This document shows, piece by piece, positions 10,116 through 19,602 of a DNA stretch of 23,147 nt (the first letter of the stretch is position 1; each line of letters begins with the position of its first letter). Origin of the DNA: Cylindrobasidium torrendii FP15055 ss-10. Taxonomy: Eukaryota; Basidiomycota; Agaricomycetes; Agaricales; Physalacriaceae. The notes beneath the pieces are model-generated. The model made no database searches and was not told the DNA's origin. It worked only from the letters and a program-made list of their open reading frames with translations. Location of the stretch: assembly GCA_000934385.1 (NCBI GenBank), contig KN880759.1:1-23147 (forward strand). Reading direction: 5' to 3'. A program made the translations under genes and the position numbers.

Positions 10116-10490
10116 TTAATCCAGACCACCACTATCCTTGCTCGACGTCTGTCCCAAAGCAAAATGTCCATTATATCTGTCAAACTTTTTATCTGCGGGT
10201 TGCGGTTGGCAACGCCCAGGCAACAGCCTTGGTGATATGGAAATCCCACATGGGCACTTTAACATATCCCCTTTGGCGACGTAGGACAATGAAGGTATTA
10301 AAGTCAATTTATGCAAAGCATCGTCCAGGGCACACTTCATCTCGAACAAGTCCTCGCTGGTCATCCACTCTGGCACCTCAACGCCAACTCCCAGCCAGAT
10401 TCCATACAGAAACCAAGAATCAGTATATATTCCATATCATGAACGACTACAGCTATTACAGTCCCTGTAGAACACACAGATCCAGTCCAT
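10116..10490 (-). CDS. possible small gene or remnant, unassigned
   Basis: The minus strand has an open frame ending at 10116. Its coding-looking segment is VPEWMTSEDLFEMKCALDDA. A TATAAAAG element (10572-10579, minus) lies about 85 nt before an ATG at 10490, and a 72-nt GTAATA...GGGAG intron could join a short first exon to the frame. The acceptor is weak and no family is recognised. It may be a short gene, a remnant of one, or chance. Confidence 0.22.
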
Positions 10491-10630
10491 AAAAAGCCCA
10501 AAGAGAGCACAAAAACACAACACAGGTAAGTATAACGATAATTCTACACAGGCGCCCACAAAAAAGGGCGCTTTTATATTCAAAGAAAGAAAAGGAAAAG
10601 GTGAGGGGTATAAAATGTTCGTTGTGCACC
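10491..10630. other. 3' flank of the double zinc-cluster gene with small hairpin
   Basis: The arms GCGCCC (10552-10557) and GGGCGC (10566-10571) flank an A-rich loop just beyond the stop codon at 10631. It may be a 3'-UTR structure; it is too short to interpret further. Confidence 0.3.
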
Positions 10631-11787
10631 TTAGTCGTCTTTGTCCCCTCCCCGCCTCATATCCATATACATTTCCCCGTCCATCCGCATTTTCTTCAGT
10701 GGCCGCATATCCATAGGCGACCCCAAGGGTTGTCGCTTCATATCCTGCTCTTCATCGACCCGAAAGTAATCATCACCATCGTTCCCACTGATGGGCGTTG
10801 GCACCATACGCGACGACTGCGGCGAAGGCGGAGACTGCCTTGAACTCGACGTCGACAACCGCTTTGCCTTCTTCACAGCCTCATCCGGTAGTCTCTCGTT
10901 TACATAGTTGCATGCCATATTCCGCCGCATGCAGCTCGAACACGCAGGATGACCTCCATCGCATTTTGTCTTGCGAGCTGAGCCAAGCACCATATGAGCG
11001 ACAGAAACAAAGATCACAGCAACTAGCTACGCACCTCGACAGAAATTGCACGCAACAATCTTGGGCCCACTCGCCGACGGTTTCTTGCCCGCACCCGCCC
11101 CAGGCGCCGTCATCGCCCTTTTCCTCGCAGGCTGCACGCTCACACTCGGGCTCGCAGCAGCACTAATCGACCCCACACTCTGCGTATCAGGAGGAGAGCG
11201 CACCATCGGAGGAATAGGCGGCGCAGACATCGGCGGCATCCTCTCCCTTTCCCTATCCGGGAACGTGCTCATCGTCAGCGCCGGGAGCTCATTATCATGG
11301 AACAACGACCTCGGACGCTCCAGCGGCGGTGGGATAGGCATCGGCGTCATCCTGCTATCCGACACTGACGGTCTTCGGTCGGTCATCGGCCTCGACAACG
11401 GAGGTGGATCAGACGCTGGTGTGTCCTCCCCACTGTCACTCCCGCTCCCCTCCCGACCAGCCCCTCGTCGCTTGTTATACAGACTATACTGGCATGCATT
11501 TTGGCGCTTCACACACTGCGAGCACGCAGGACGGCCTCCATCGCACTTGAGCTTGCGGGCTAGTCGAGAAACAAGAATGAGCTTTTTCCGTATTCAGAAG
11601 AATCTGCTTGCTTACATCGACAGAAGTTGCACGCCACTGTGATCTTCTTTGATCTTTGCCGAGCGTCTGAGCACGGATGAGCAGATGGAGACGGGTTGCA
11701 AGTCAATAGAGACCAACCCTTGTGTGCAGAATGAGAGCCCCCAGCGACCGGTGGTGCCTCGGGAACAGGCCGAGTGCCATTGGACAT
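10631..11787 (-). CDS. protein with two Zn(II)2Cys6 binuclear clusters
   Basis: Likely nuclear DNA-binding protein, perhaps a transcription factor. From the ATG at 11787 four exons give 330 residues: 11718-11787, 11616-11666, 11035-11559 and 10631-10977. Two complete Zn2Cys6 motifs are present: C36-C63 (CNFCRSRKLKC ... CSQCVKRQNAC) and C211-C238 (CNFCRARKTKC ... CSSCMRRNMAC). Each has six correctly spaced cysteines, and each is split by a phase-1 intron right after the CNFCR codons (11560-11615 and 10978-11034). Between and around them is Pro/Ser/Arg-rich disordered sequence; I see no fungal-specific TF middle-homology domain. The start is uncertain: the same frame is open upstream without a stop into the neighbouring septin-like gene, so 11787 could be an internal Met of a longer fusion protein. 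Confidence 0.85.
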
Positions 11788-13280
11788 AGAAATAGGCCGA
11801 GGGTCGTTCCCTTTGGGCAATGGAAGTGGCTGATGTCGAGCAGTGTCTATAGACAGCGTTGGGCGTGAGATGGTCGGGAGTAGTGGTGGCGGACCACGCC
11901 GCTGCAGACGGTCTGCATGCTCTGTCTGGAAGCGCCCGAACAGAAAGTCTTTGGTATAATTGCGCAGGGTCTGGGCTGGTGTGTGAGTGTATTACCCGAG
12001 CCAAGCGCGGCTAGACGTACATTCATGTGATGGAAAATAGCAGTCCTCAGAGGCATGAAGTCGCAGTGGGCTGGGTCGAGAACGTCGAGGAATCCCCAGC
12101 GGTAGGAGCGCACAAAGGTGCCGGGGACCAGCTTAGATGGAGCATGGGCGTACGCTGCTGACGGTGTGTACTGGTTCACAAGCTGCTGCCGCGACGGTGC
12201 TGGACGGGTAACGCCATCGTCGTAGGAATACATGTCTGGCGAAATGAGGGCATGTGGTACCACGAGCGAGTGTGTGACCGGTGTCGATGGTGGGGAACCG
12301 CTGGAGGAGGAGCCATTGCGATACCCGTTGGGAGTCTGGGTCGGCAGCACTTCGTCGAAAATACCGAAGCCGATGCCAGCCTGTGCGAGGTCATGCCGCA
12401 CGGCCACCTTGACTGCGTTCAGACGGTCGTTGGTCATGGTGTCGGCCTTTGCGATGACAGGGAGGACGTTGACCTTTGTGCAGAGTAGACGAATGGCTTT
12501 GATATCATCGGGATGGAGCATGGCGCGCGTGAACCCTGGGCCTCTTGTGAGTGGGGGTTCGAGGATGACTGGCTCGTGGCTGCTTTGGCTGTTGCCACGG
12601 CCACGAGCGGCGGGCGGAGGCACTGGCGGCGGGGGAAGATGCGGGGGAACGATCAGATCCGGGTCCAGGAAGTATAGGCACCTGCGGAAACGGGGGTTGT
12701 GGCGTCATTCGGCGTACGAGGGCAGAGCGGGACGTACAAATGCACAAATGGGTCGCCAGCGAGCATCAGGCGTGGCTGGGGGGATGTTGCATCAGCCTCG
12801 GAATGGATGGGAAATACGCGCATATAGTAGCCACTCACGTCTTCCGTAGCTTCCGCGTAGCGCGCTTCTACCAGCCCAGTGATCTGCCCAACGACGCGGC
12901 TCACGGAATGGTCATCGGCATAGTCGATAGCGGGAGTGTCGATAAGGGTGAGTCCGACTCGTTGGGGACGCTGTCGAGGGTCTTCGGCTGGCACTTCGAC
13001 GTCTACAGCGGCCTGGCGGATTTCCCAGGTGCGTGCTGAGCACCCCTGTACGAATTTTGCGACTGACGCGAGATCTTCTGACGCAGTGTTGGGTGCGATG
13101 CTGCAGGTATCGAGAAAAAGGCGGAGGAAACTTGTTTTGCCTGATCCGAAGCGGCCGAGTCAGCGGGAGGCGGGCAATAGAGAGCGTAGGGGGAGAGAGA
13201 GAGGAATAACACCGACCTCCACGGCATCCTGCTACCATTAATGTAAAGAGCGGCGGTGTTTGCTCTGCTGGTGGGCGCAT
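11788..13280 (-). CDS. septin-like GTPase 2 (divergent; frame open into the zinc-cluster gene)
   Basis: Exons 13217-13280, 12839-13140, 12738-12775, 12021-12681 and 11970 downward. The protein has MVAGCRGGKTS (Walker A 17-24, one residue shorter than in paralogue 1), IDTPAIDYAD (G3 Gly replaced by Ala, 89-92), VHLCLYFLDPDLIVPP, AKAD (212-215), and the C-lobe signature RWGFLDVLDPAHCDFMPLR near 328-346. After the last intron (11971-12020) comes TLRNYTKDFLFGRFQTEHADRL, matching paralogue 1, then Pro-rich sequence with no stop before the ATG at 11787 or beyond. An acceptor 5 nt upstream (exon from 11975) would give a stop at 11847 but lose the conserved end. The start at 13280 is the first ATG after a stop, but an upstream exon from about 13397 joined through a 70-bp intron is possible. 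GTP hydrolysis may be impaired. Confidence 0.78.
11971..12020 (-). other. terminal septin intron with two competing 3' splice sites
   Basis: The donor is AAT|GTACGT. Two acceptors lie 5 nt apart in the sequence ACACCAGCCCAG. The distal one (exon from 11970) gives the conserved septin end and continues into the zinc-cluster frame. The proximal one (exon from 11975) gives an unrelated tail and a stop at 11847. Confidence 0.55.
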
Positions 13281-13623
13281 GGTCGTCAGTTTCTCGGCGT
13301 CGTCGATGTAACTGGCAGAGATAGCACACCGGGTCCATCATGTACAGATCCGCCGAAATGTCTGTGGCTACCGCTGCCCACTGCTCCCGCCGTGCGATAG
13401 GCATGTTCTCTCCTTTGGTCGGTATCGTCTGGGTGCATCCGGGATTCGTTCAATATGTTTTCCGTCGTCGTCGTCGTTGTGTCCGCTGCTCCGAGACGAT
13501 GGCGGCAGCTTTCAGACCTGTCCCGGACTTTGAAAAGATCAGGCCCGAGACGACGACCCATGTTTTTTTACTCCTTCCGAGGACCGAGCCAATGAGAGGA
13601 TAACAAGGTCCTTTTTTTTCAAA
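13281..13623. other. upstream region of septin-like gene 2
   Basis: It may include a short N-terminal exon (ATG at 13397, MPIARRE, then a 70-bp GTGGGC...GCCAG intron leading to YIDDAEKLTTMRPP). The paralogue also has sequence before the Walker A motif, but a much longer one. Otherwise nothing coding is seen. Confidence 0.3.
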
Positions 13624-14290
13624 TCACTCCGTTTCATCTGGAACCGTAAGTCCGAGTCCGTCGTCCGCTCTGATCCCCTCGACTGGTTTGGTCGAGGGTT
13701 GGTGTTCATCGGCCTGGACGATGTCCAAAAAGCACTCGAATCCACACAGAAAATCAACGCATATATCACCCAAAAAGGTACAGATATCCAACGGATTCCA
13801 AACGGTCCGTCCATCAGAATCAAAGTTCATTGATATCTCGGCCGCGGGGGCTCTAGCGGATCAACTGCAATTATGAGTTCGCCGAGGGTGGTCACTCTTT
13901 TGGCCAGGCCATCCCCAACTGCGGCAAGCAGCATGTGTGTGTACCGACGGTATCTAATCCGAGCTCAACAAGTTCGACTTTCCATTTGCTTTCCCGACTT
14001 TCTTTGAGGTACAAATAAGCCTCGGGCTGCGGATATCGGAGTTCCGCCACTCTGATCCTTAGTTCCAAAGCGCAGAATCCCAACAAAGTCACATGCTCCG
14101 CAAAACGCCCATTGTCCACACACGGACCGATCCGATAAGAAGTAACTGAGACTCATCCGGGCGTCGATGGACCAGGATGGACCCACCAGATAGACTCGTG
14201 GATCCTCCGATCTGCTTCAACACCCTCCAGCGTACAAATAAGTTTAACGCTTTCCAATCCCCCTTCTAGCCCGAACACAAGCAAGTACAT
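13624..14290 (-). CDS. possible three-exon gene, unassigned
   Basis: A 177-residue frame can be assembled from 14236-14290, 13896-14145 and 13624-13852. The introns are 90 bp (GTACGC...CTCAG) and 43 bp (GTGACC...GCTAG). Coding-looking pieces are YPQPEAYLYLKESRESKWKV, NFDSDGRTVWNPLDICTFLG and an acidic C-terminus. No family is recognised. If the first intron is not removed, an in-frame TGA interrupts the gene just before codons for SVTSYRIG, so a pseudogene is an alternative. Other frames in 14100-14250 also look coding-like, so the exon structure is uncertain. Confidence 0.32.
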
Positions 14291-14902
14291 TTACGTCTGG
14301 GGATTTTTTGAGGCTTCAGCGTTGAATATACCATTGGGCAATGCACCTAACACGTGTGTACCATGCTGCCGCCCCCGCGCTAGAATACAACAATATCCAA
14401 ACCCGGCGTCTTCGCATCCACAGCCCTCTCCATTCCATCCCTTGTCTATTTCACAAACCCCTTACTGTACATACCTACTCAGTTGAAAAACAGTTTAAAT
14501 CGGGTACTTCGGTCTGCTAGTATTCCCAATGCTAGACGTTATACAGACTGCGTGCAATCTTGAATCTCCGAATCCCCCATGGGCATTAGCACTCGTACGC
14601 TAGTAGGAGATTTTCTACACGTCTTCATTTCCGAGTCATATCTCATGAAAGATTACGTTCGACGCCCTAGACAATACAAGACGGTGAAGAAAGGAAGGGG
14701 ATGGGTGTCCGTGCATGGTGGCACCTCCAAAAGGTTCAATGTTCTCGGTTGGGTGCAAATTGCAATGGCTCATCGCTCAGGCTTTGAGGGCCTTAGAACA
14801 CTCCTTTTGGCGATTCAAACCAGATGACCAACTCCACGGTAAAAGGCAGTCGTGTTTAAAGAATATCCAATCTGATACTACACATAAAGCGTCCTCGAAG
14901 TA
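14291..14902. other. intergenic region, no gene seen
   Basis: It contains the 3' flank of the MYND gene and upstream sequence of the uncertain gene at 13624-14290. No motif-bearing frame or RNA gene is seen. Confidence 0.5.
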
Positions 14903-16444
14903 TCACTTGTCAACTTCAGCACGCTGCATCTCCTGCACATTGAGCATTCCCTTCATGAATGCTCTAAAAAAGTCGACCGTCACCTCCTTGGTGGGATTCA
15001 TGCTCGCTAGCGTCCTCCATGTCGACATCTTCATCTCTAAATCTATAACCTCCTGCGCCTCCTTCTCCGTCAAACAAACTATATTCTTCTTCAGAATAGC
15101 CTGCTGCTCTGGAGTCGTGAACTTCTTCCAATCAACTCCGAGGTTCTTTGTGACCGTCGAAAAGAGGCGACACATAGGCTTGTGTGGAATGTCAGAGTGT
15201 TTCCAAGCGTCGCGCTGGCATTTCTGCGAGCAATACCGCACGATGTGGCAGCCACTACACGCTTGTAGCTTACGATTCAACGTAGCTGTCGATTTCAAAC
15301 AATTGGGCGCAGCACATTCGTTGAAGACGGCTATGTCGTGAATCCTGTGGCAAGCGTCGGTCTTGAGTAAGCTGCGGTCCGATTGGTATCTCGAGAATTG
15401 ATTGGCAGACTCTGTCTTGATGCGTGGCGATAACTTTGGCCACTTGTCGCCCAGAAGGTTGACACCGAAGACGGAGGTTGGACATTCACACAACCCGTAG
15501 AAGAAGGTCCCAATCGCAGCGAGCTTCTCCGTTTGTATGTCGACACAGCCCTCGAAGATATCCATACAGAGCGCGCGAGAAGCGAAAAGGACAACGTCGT
15601 TCTTGGCGTAATAGTCGTCGTGTTGGTGCCATGCACGGAATACGTCCATGCCATCACCGCCGCGGCCCAGTATGACCCTCGTCTCATTCATGAACTCGGT
15701 GAGCAAGTCGAACTTCCCAAGGTACCGTCGAACTTCGAAGCCCGCATCCAGTGTGCTGGTGGTGTGATTGAGCAGCTGTCGAGCCCAGCCCGGGACGCGC
15801 GCGAGTGCTGCCATTGCAGGCGACTGATTCAACTTCACCAAGGAATAAAGAAGGAAGAGGGGATGATAGGCGTCGGGAAATTGTTCAAAGATACTCCAGA
15901 GCATTTGAACAAGAAATCGAGGGTTTGTGCCAAAGACATCGGCATACTTGCTCGGCCAAGTTGCGTGTCCAGTTGCCTTGAGCGACTTCTCCGATTGCTT
16001 CACCAGCTTCTCGATAGTCGGCCAGGGTATCGTGAACCCAACTTCCTTCGTATCCACCAAGCCGCGGCTAGCAATCGAACAGATGCTGTCGAAGAGTTGC
16101 GCGCCCGCCCCAGACGTCGTCGATGGCCTGTTCCGAGGAACATCGTGCACCCACCAGTTAGCGTCTTCCGGACACCTACACTCTGGCTGTGCGATATTCG
16201 CCACGTCCTCTTTGCTCCTGGGATACGATAGGAATCGAATGGCCGCAGCGAATATCTGTGGATGCATGCGACGAAGCTCCTCGGCGCATTCTGGGTACGC
16301 ACAGAATACGTCCTCGACGCCAGCATAGAAGAGGGAGCATCGTGTAGGGATTTCGGGGTCCGCGAGAGAGTCGACGAAGGCTGAGATGGTGCTTGGATGC
16401 GGGATGGACACCATGTTGCCATTGATATTCACACGAGATGGCAT
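14903..16444 (-). CDS. MYND-type zinc finger protein
   Basis: A single uninterrupted frame of 513 residues from ATG 16444, intronless in an otherwise intron-rich window. A MYND finger spans residues 377-425: CAAPNC, LQACSGCHIVRYCSQKCQ, DAWKHSDIPHKPMC, with all expected Cys/His ligands (genomic 15170-15316). MYND fingers bind two zincs and act in protein-protein contacts. The N-terminal 370 residues are mainly helical, without a recognised domain, and there is no SET domain. This layout, a long helical region plus a C-terminal MYND, is common in large lineage-expanded families of Agaricomycetes; the function is unknown. There is no signal peptide or membrane segment, so it is probably cytosolic or nuclear. 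Confidence 0.92.
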   Translation of the reverse strand: MPSRVNINGNMVSIPHPSTISAFVDSLADPEIPTRCSLFYAGVEDVFCAYPECAEELRRMHPQIFAAAIRFLSYPRSKEDVANIAQPECRCPEDANWWVHDVPRNRPSTTSGAGAQLFDSICSIASRGLVDTKEVGFTIPWPTIEKLVKQSEKSLKATGHATWPSKYADVFGTNPRFLVQMLWSIFEQFPDAYHPLFLLYSLVKLNQSPAMAALARVPGWARQLLNHTTSTLDAGFEVRRYLGKFDLLTEFMNETRVILGRGGDGMDVFRAWHQHDDYYAKNDVVLFASRALCMDIFEGCVDIQTEKLAAIGTFFYGLCECPTSVFGVNLLGDKWPKLSPRIKTESANQFSRYQSDRSLLKTDACHRIHDIAVFNECAAPNCLKSTATLNRKLQACSGCHIVRYCSQKCQRDAWKHSDIPHKPMCRLFSTVTKNLGVDWKKFTTPEQQAILKKNIVCLTEKEAQEVIDLEMKMSTWRTLASMNPTKEVTVDFFRAFMKGMLNVQEMQRAEVDK

Positions 16445-17184
16445 TTTAGAGTCCTTGCACCCTCGAACGGGGATGGATTTGGCTTAGGCGATGGTAATCG
16501 GCACAGTGAAAGAGAATATACGCGTGCCACTCACTGGTGTACGGCGACATAATGTGTGTTGGTGGTCAGTGGTCAGTGGTTGTGGCCGTGGTTGTGATGA
16601 TGATAATGGATAGTGGCAGTGATGGTGAGTTGAAAGGGCCCACTTCATTATATACCCTGGCTTCGGGGCATGTGGCTCTCAAAAGAATCATGGGAGTTTG
16701 CATACCCTATTGTCCTTTTGTTCGACCCTTGTGGTTTGCGATCTTCGCCCTTACAACGCAACAAAAACCAATGCATCGAAGCATGATCGTAACCGTATTT
16801 GACGATGGCCACTTCATTATTGTTAAGAGCTGACTCTTTGACGCATCTAAACACTGGACAGCAACTCGTCACGCGGGTCTACATACTTTCCTGTGAACGA
16901 AATGAGTCCCATCTTCACCATCGAGCATAAACCCACCATCAAACACGATTCGACCAAACGCCCGCCCATGGTCTCCTTGCTCATCACATTCACCATCAAG
17001 CGATAAACGTTCCAATTATCTGCAGCCCCAAAGAGGCCACAGTACATTAACGACATGAGTAGGCTGTGCTCGTATGGAAAGAGTATTAAAAAGGCGAACA
17101 AGTAACAAGTAGGGTACAACAACACACATAATAATAATATAGGTAGGGAGGGAGGGGAAGGCGGACCGAAAGTACCAGCTTGCC
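16445..17184. other. intergenic region with MYND gene promoter
   Basis: The minus strand has TATATAA at 16647-16653, about 200 nt before the MYND ATG, a plausible TATA box with a long leader. At about 16555-16600 the sequence is a G/T-rich imperfect repeat (GGTCAGT and GATGAT units). No gene is seen. Confidence 0.45.
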
Positions 17185-18704
17185 TCATGTTGCACGGTCC
17201 TCGTCGAAACGACTAGGGCTAAAGTCTTCACGCTTGATGCTGGATCCCGAACGAGAGTCGGCAGAGCGTCCAGCTCGCTGTCCACGACCTCTGACAGGCG
17301 ATAGCGAGTGCTCCTGCATAGAGACGTCCGACGGCGACGCCGTAGGCGCCTGCCTAGAAGATTCGCCTCCATAGCCTTGGTCAGACGTTGGGTACGGCGT
17401 GCTGGACGCCGACTGATCCTCTGGACGAGACCGACCCCTCGTACGACCTCGCCCAGCCCCACGCGTCCTCTTTGGGTCCTTGCCTTTTCCGCGCCGCTTT
17501 TGCTGCTCGACATACTCGCAGTCGGTGCCGCGACTCTGGCAGTTGTAGCACATAGGGCGTGCGCCGTCGCACTTGAGCTTGCGTGCTGAACAAAGGTAAG
17601 ACAAAGGCCTAGACCCAAGAGGAATAAGACAGACCTCTGCAAAAGTTGCATGCAATCTCGACCTTGTTTGACTTTTTGCGCGGGGGTTGGTCTGAGCCTG
17701 GTGCACGGCGGGGTTTGCGCTTGGACGACCCAGACGGCCTGTAGTCATCGTCCTCGTCTCCGTCTCCATCACCGTCGTCGTAATCTGGTGAACGTTCATC
17801 GCTGTTCGTGGGCGCATCATCTTCTGAGTGACCCTGCCAGGGCTGTGGCTGTGACTGGGGAAGTCGGGGGTATTCAGGCTGTTGTTCTTCTTTCAGATAT
17901 TGGCGCGGCTGCTCTCCGTAGAAACCCGTCGGTCTTTCTGCAGGTGGTGGAGGTGGGAGGTAGGACGAGCTAGAAGGTTGGCTGGGACGACTATAGCCTG
18001 GATCTGAGACGTTCTGTCAATATTTGATTCCAGGGAAATAGAACATGCAACGCACCATACGAGTATGCAGGCTCTCTGCGGTATCCGGACTGAGGTGGGT
18101 CGGGGTATGGCTGCATGTAGGCCGAGCGTGACGGAGGAGGAGGAGGCTGGTACGGCATGCGGGCTCTGGACTGTTCGTAATGGTTCGGTAGCTCCTGTAG
18201 CATCCGCGGAGCTGGCGGTGACGGATCTCGCCAGCGCGGTTGGGCGAACTGGTTCGTGCTCGGGCCCGGTTCGTCTTCGCGCCAGTGAGTCTGCTGCTGG
18301 GCGGGCTCTGAATTGTAGTAGGGGACCCCTCTTGGTGCGTTGTATGGATGGTAGTCGCTTGGACGGCTGCGAAGGCCTGGCTCGAGCTCGGCGAGCAACG
18401 GAGCTGGCTGGTAGACAGGATAGGCCATTGCTTGTTCTCTGCGGCGGTCTTGGTGGTGGTAGGAGGCAGTGGATGTGGCAGGAGGCAGCGCGCCGTAAGC
18501 TGATGCTGATGGGCCGGCAATTGGAGAGTGGCGGCGATCATAGTCCAATTCCTCGTCCTCAGGGTCCTGCGGGATAGTGGTACGCGTGGAGCTGTCTCTG
18601 GACGTTCTGAGCAACAGTGGCTGCAGACTCGGGGGCAAGGAGCTATGCGGCGGGGGCGGCGGGGGATGCTCCTCTCCTCGTTCTCCTCCTCCTCGTCTTT
18701 CCAT
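17185..18704 (-). CDS. Zn(II)2Cys6 zinc-cluster protein
   Basis: Likely nuclear regulator. Three exons, 18056-18704, 17635-18003 and 17185-17585, give 472 residues. The introns are 52 bp (GTGCGT...CTCAG) and 49 bp (GTCTGT...TTCAG). The first 334 residues are disordered: Pro/Tyr/Gln/Arg-rich, with an acidic DYDDGDGDGDEDDD run and a basic KRKPRRAPGSDQPPRKK stretch just before the cluster. The Zn2Cys6 motif is at C335-C362 (CNFCRARKLKC ... CYNCQSRGTDC), with an intron directly after CNFCR in phase 1, as in the double-cluster gene. A basic and Ser-rich tail follows, with no middle-homology domain. ATG 18704 is the first Met in an otherwise long open frame. A TATAAAA box lies at 18992-18998 (minus). 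It is divergent from the ILV3 gene. Confidence 0.88.
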
Positions 18705-19602
18705 CGTGTCTGTAGTGCGAATTGGGTCGATACCAACGGCGGTTGTCCTCTGGGTCGCTGGCGGGTGCAGGGAGGAGCTGGGAGACCAGAGGAGAAAGAG
18801 TACATTCAGCTGTCCGAACCGTCTCAAATATAAGTTCCGTCGCAGTGTGTCTGGTAGACGATCGTTGCGGAGGAATAAAGGCACCAGAAAATGAATGAAT
18901 AAAAACCAAGCCACCTCCTCTATTTGCGAGAAAGCGATTGCTGGACCGTTTAGTTCCGGGCAGGCGCCCGCATCGACCGACGAGAGATGGATTTTATAGC
19001 CAGGCGGTGAAGATGGGAGAGAATGGACAAAAGGGGTCGTGCGTGTCGCGGCGAGTAGCGCGTCTCCCCGGAAAATTGGATCACTGTCCCTATCGTATTT
19101 GTCTTTCTCCCACCGTCCGGAAAATGACAAATTCTGGATAGAAACAGGTTCTTTTGCCACCCAAACAAAATGGACACGAATTGACGCGTCTTTTGGAGAG
19201 TGCTGGTTGTCCCACGCCGCGACGTGTGTAAAAGTCGAGACAAATGAAACGCGATCACTGCTATTCTGGCGAGCCCGCGTCCCCCTGAGCCACAAAAGGC
19301 GACATCAACCCAGTATCACGGTACCCCTAGATAAAACTTTATTCCCTCCCTCGGCTTCTAAATACCATGGAGGTTTTTCTCTCAGCCGTGGAGCCAATCA
19401 TTATTTCCGCCTGTTACCGCCTCCGAAAAACAATTCCACCCTCGAATTTATCCCGCGCTTTTTCTTTCTTTATATTTTTTACGCCACCCGTCGTGCTGCG
19501 TCGGGCGGCGCACTGTTGCGCTCGGCCGAAAAAGGCAGTCTGACATCATGTCACGCGCCATTGATCGGGCGGGAGGTCCGCAAACTCCAGCCTCCGACCA
19601 CC
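18705..19602. other. divergent promoter region between zinc-cluster gene and ILV3
   Basis: The region holds a minus-strand TATAAAA (18992-18998) about 290 nt before the zinc-cluster ATG and a weak TATA-like run near 19468-19476 on the plus strand, about 130 nt before the ILV3 ATG. The open frames crossing it lack Met codons or motifs and are not taken as genes. Confidence 0.45.

Noticed and set aside
11046..11642. 198-codon plus-strand open frame
   Set aside because: It is antisense to the double zinc-cluster gene and owes its length to GC-rich Pro/Ser codons on the other strand.
11560..11820. Zinc-cluster protein starting at 11820
   Set aside because: The codon there is TTG, not ATG; the first ATG of the frame is 11787.
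12232..12849. 205-codon plus-strand open frame
   Set aside because: It is antisense to the septin-like gene 2 and has low-complexity Gly/Arg content without motifs.
15533..16231. 232-codon plus-strand open frame
   Set aside because: It is antisense to the intact MYND gene; no independent promoter or motif supports it.
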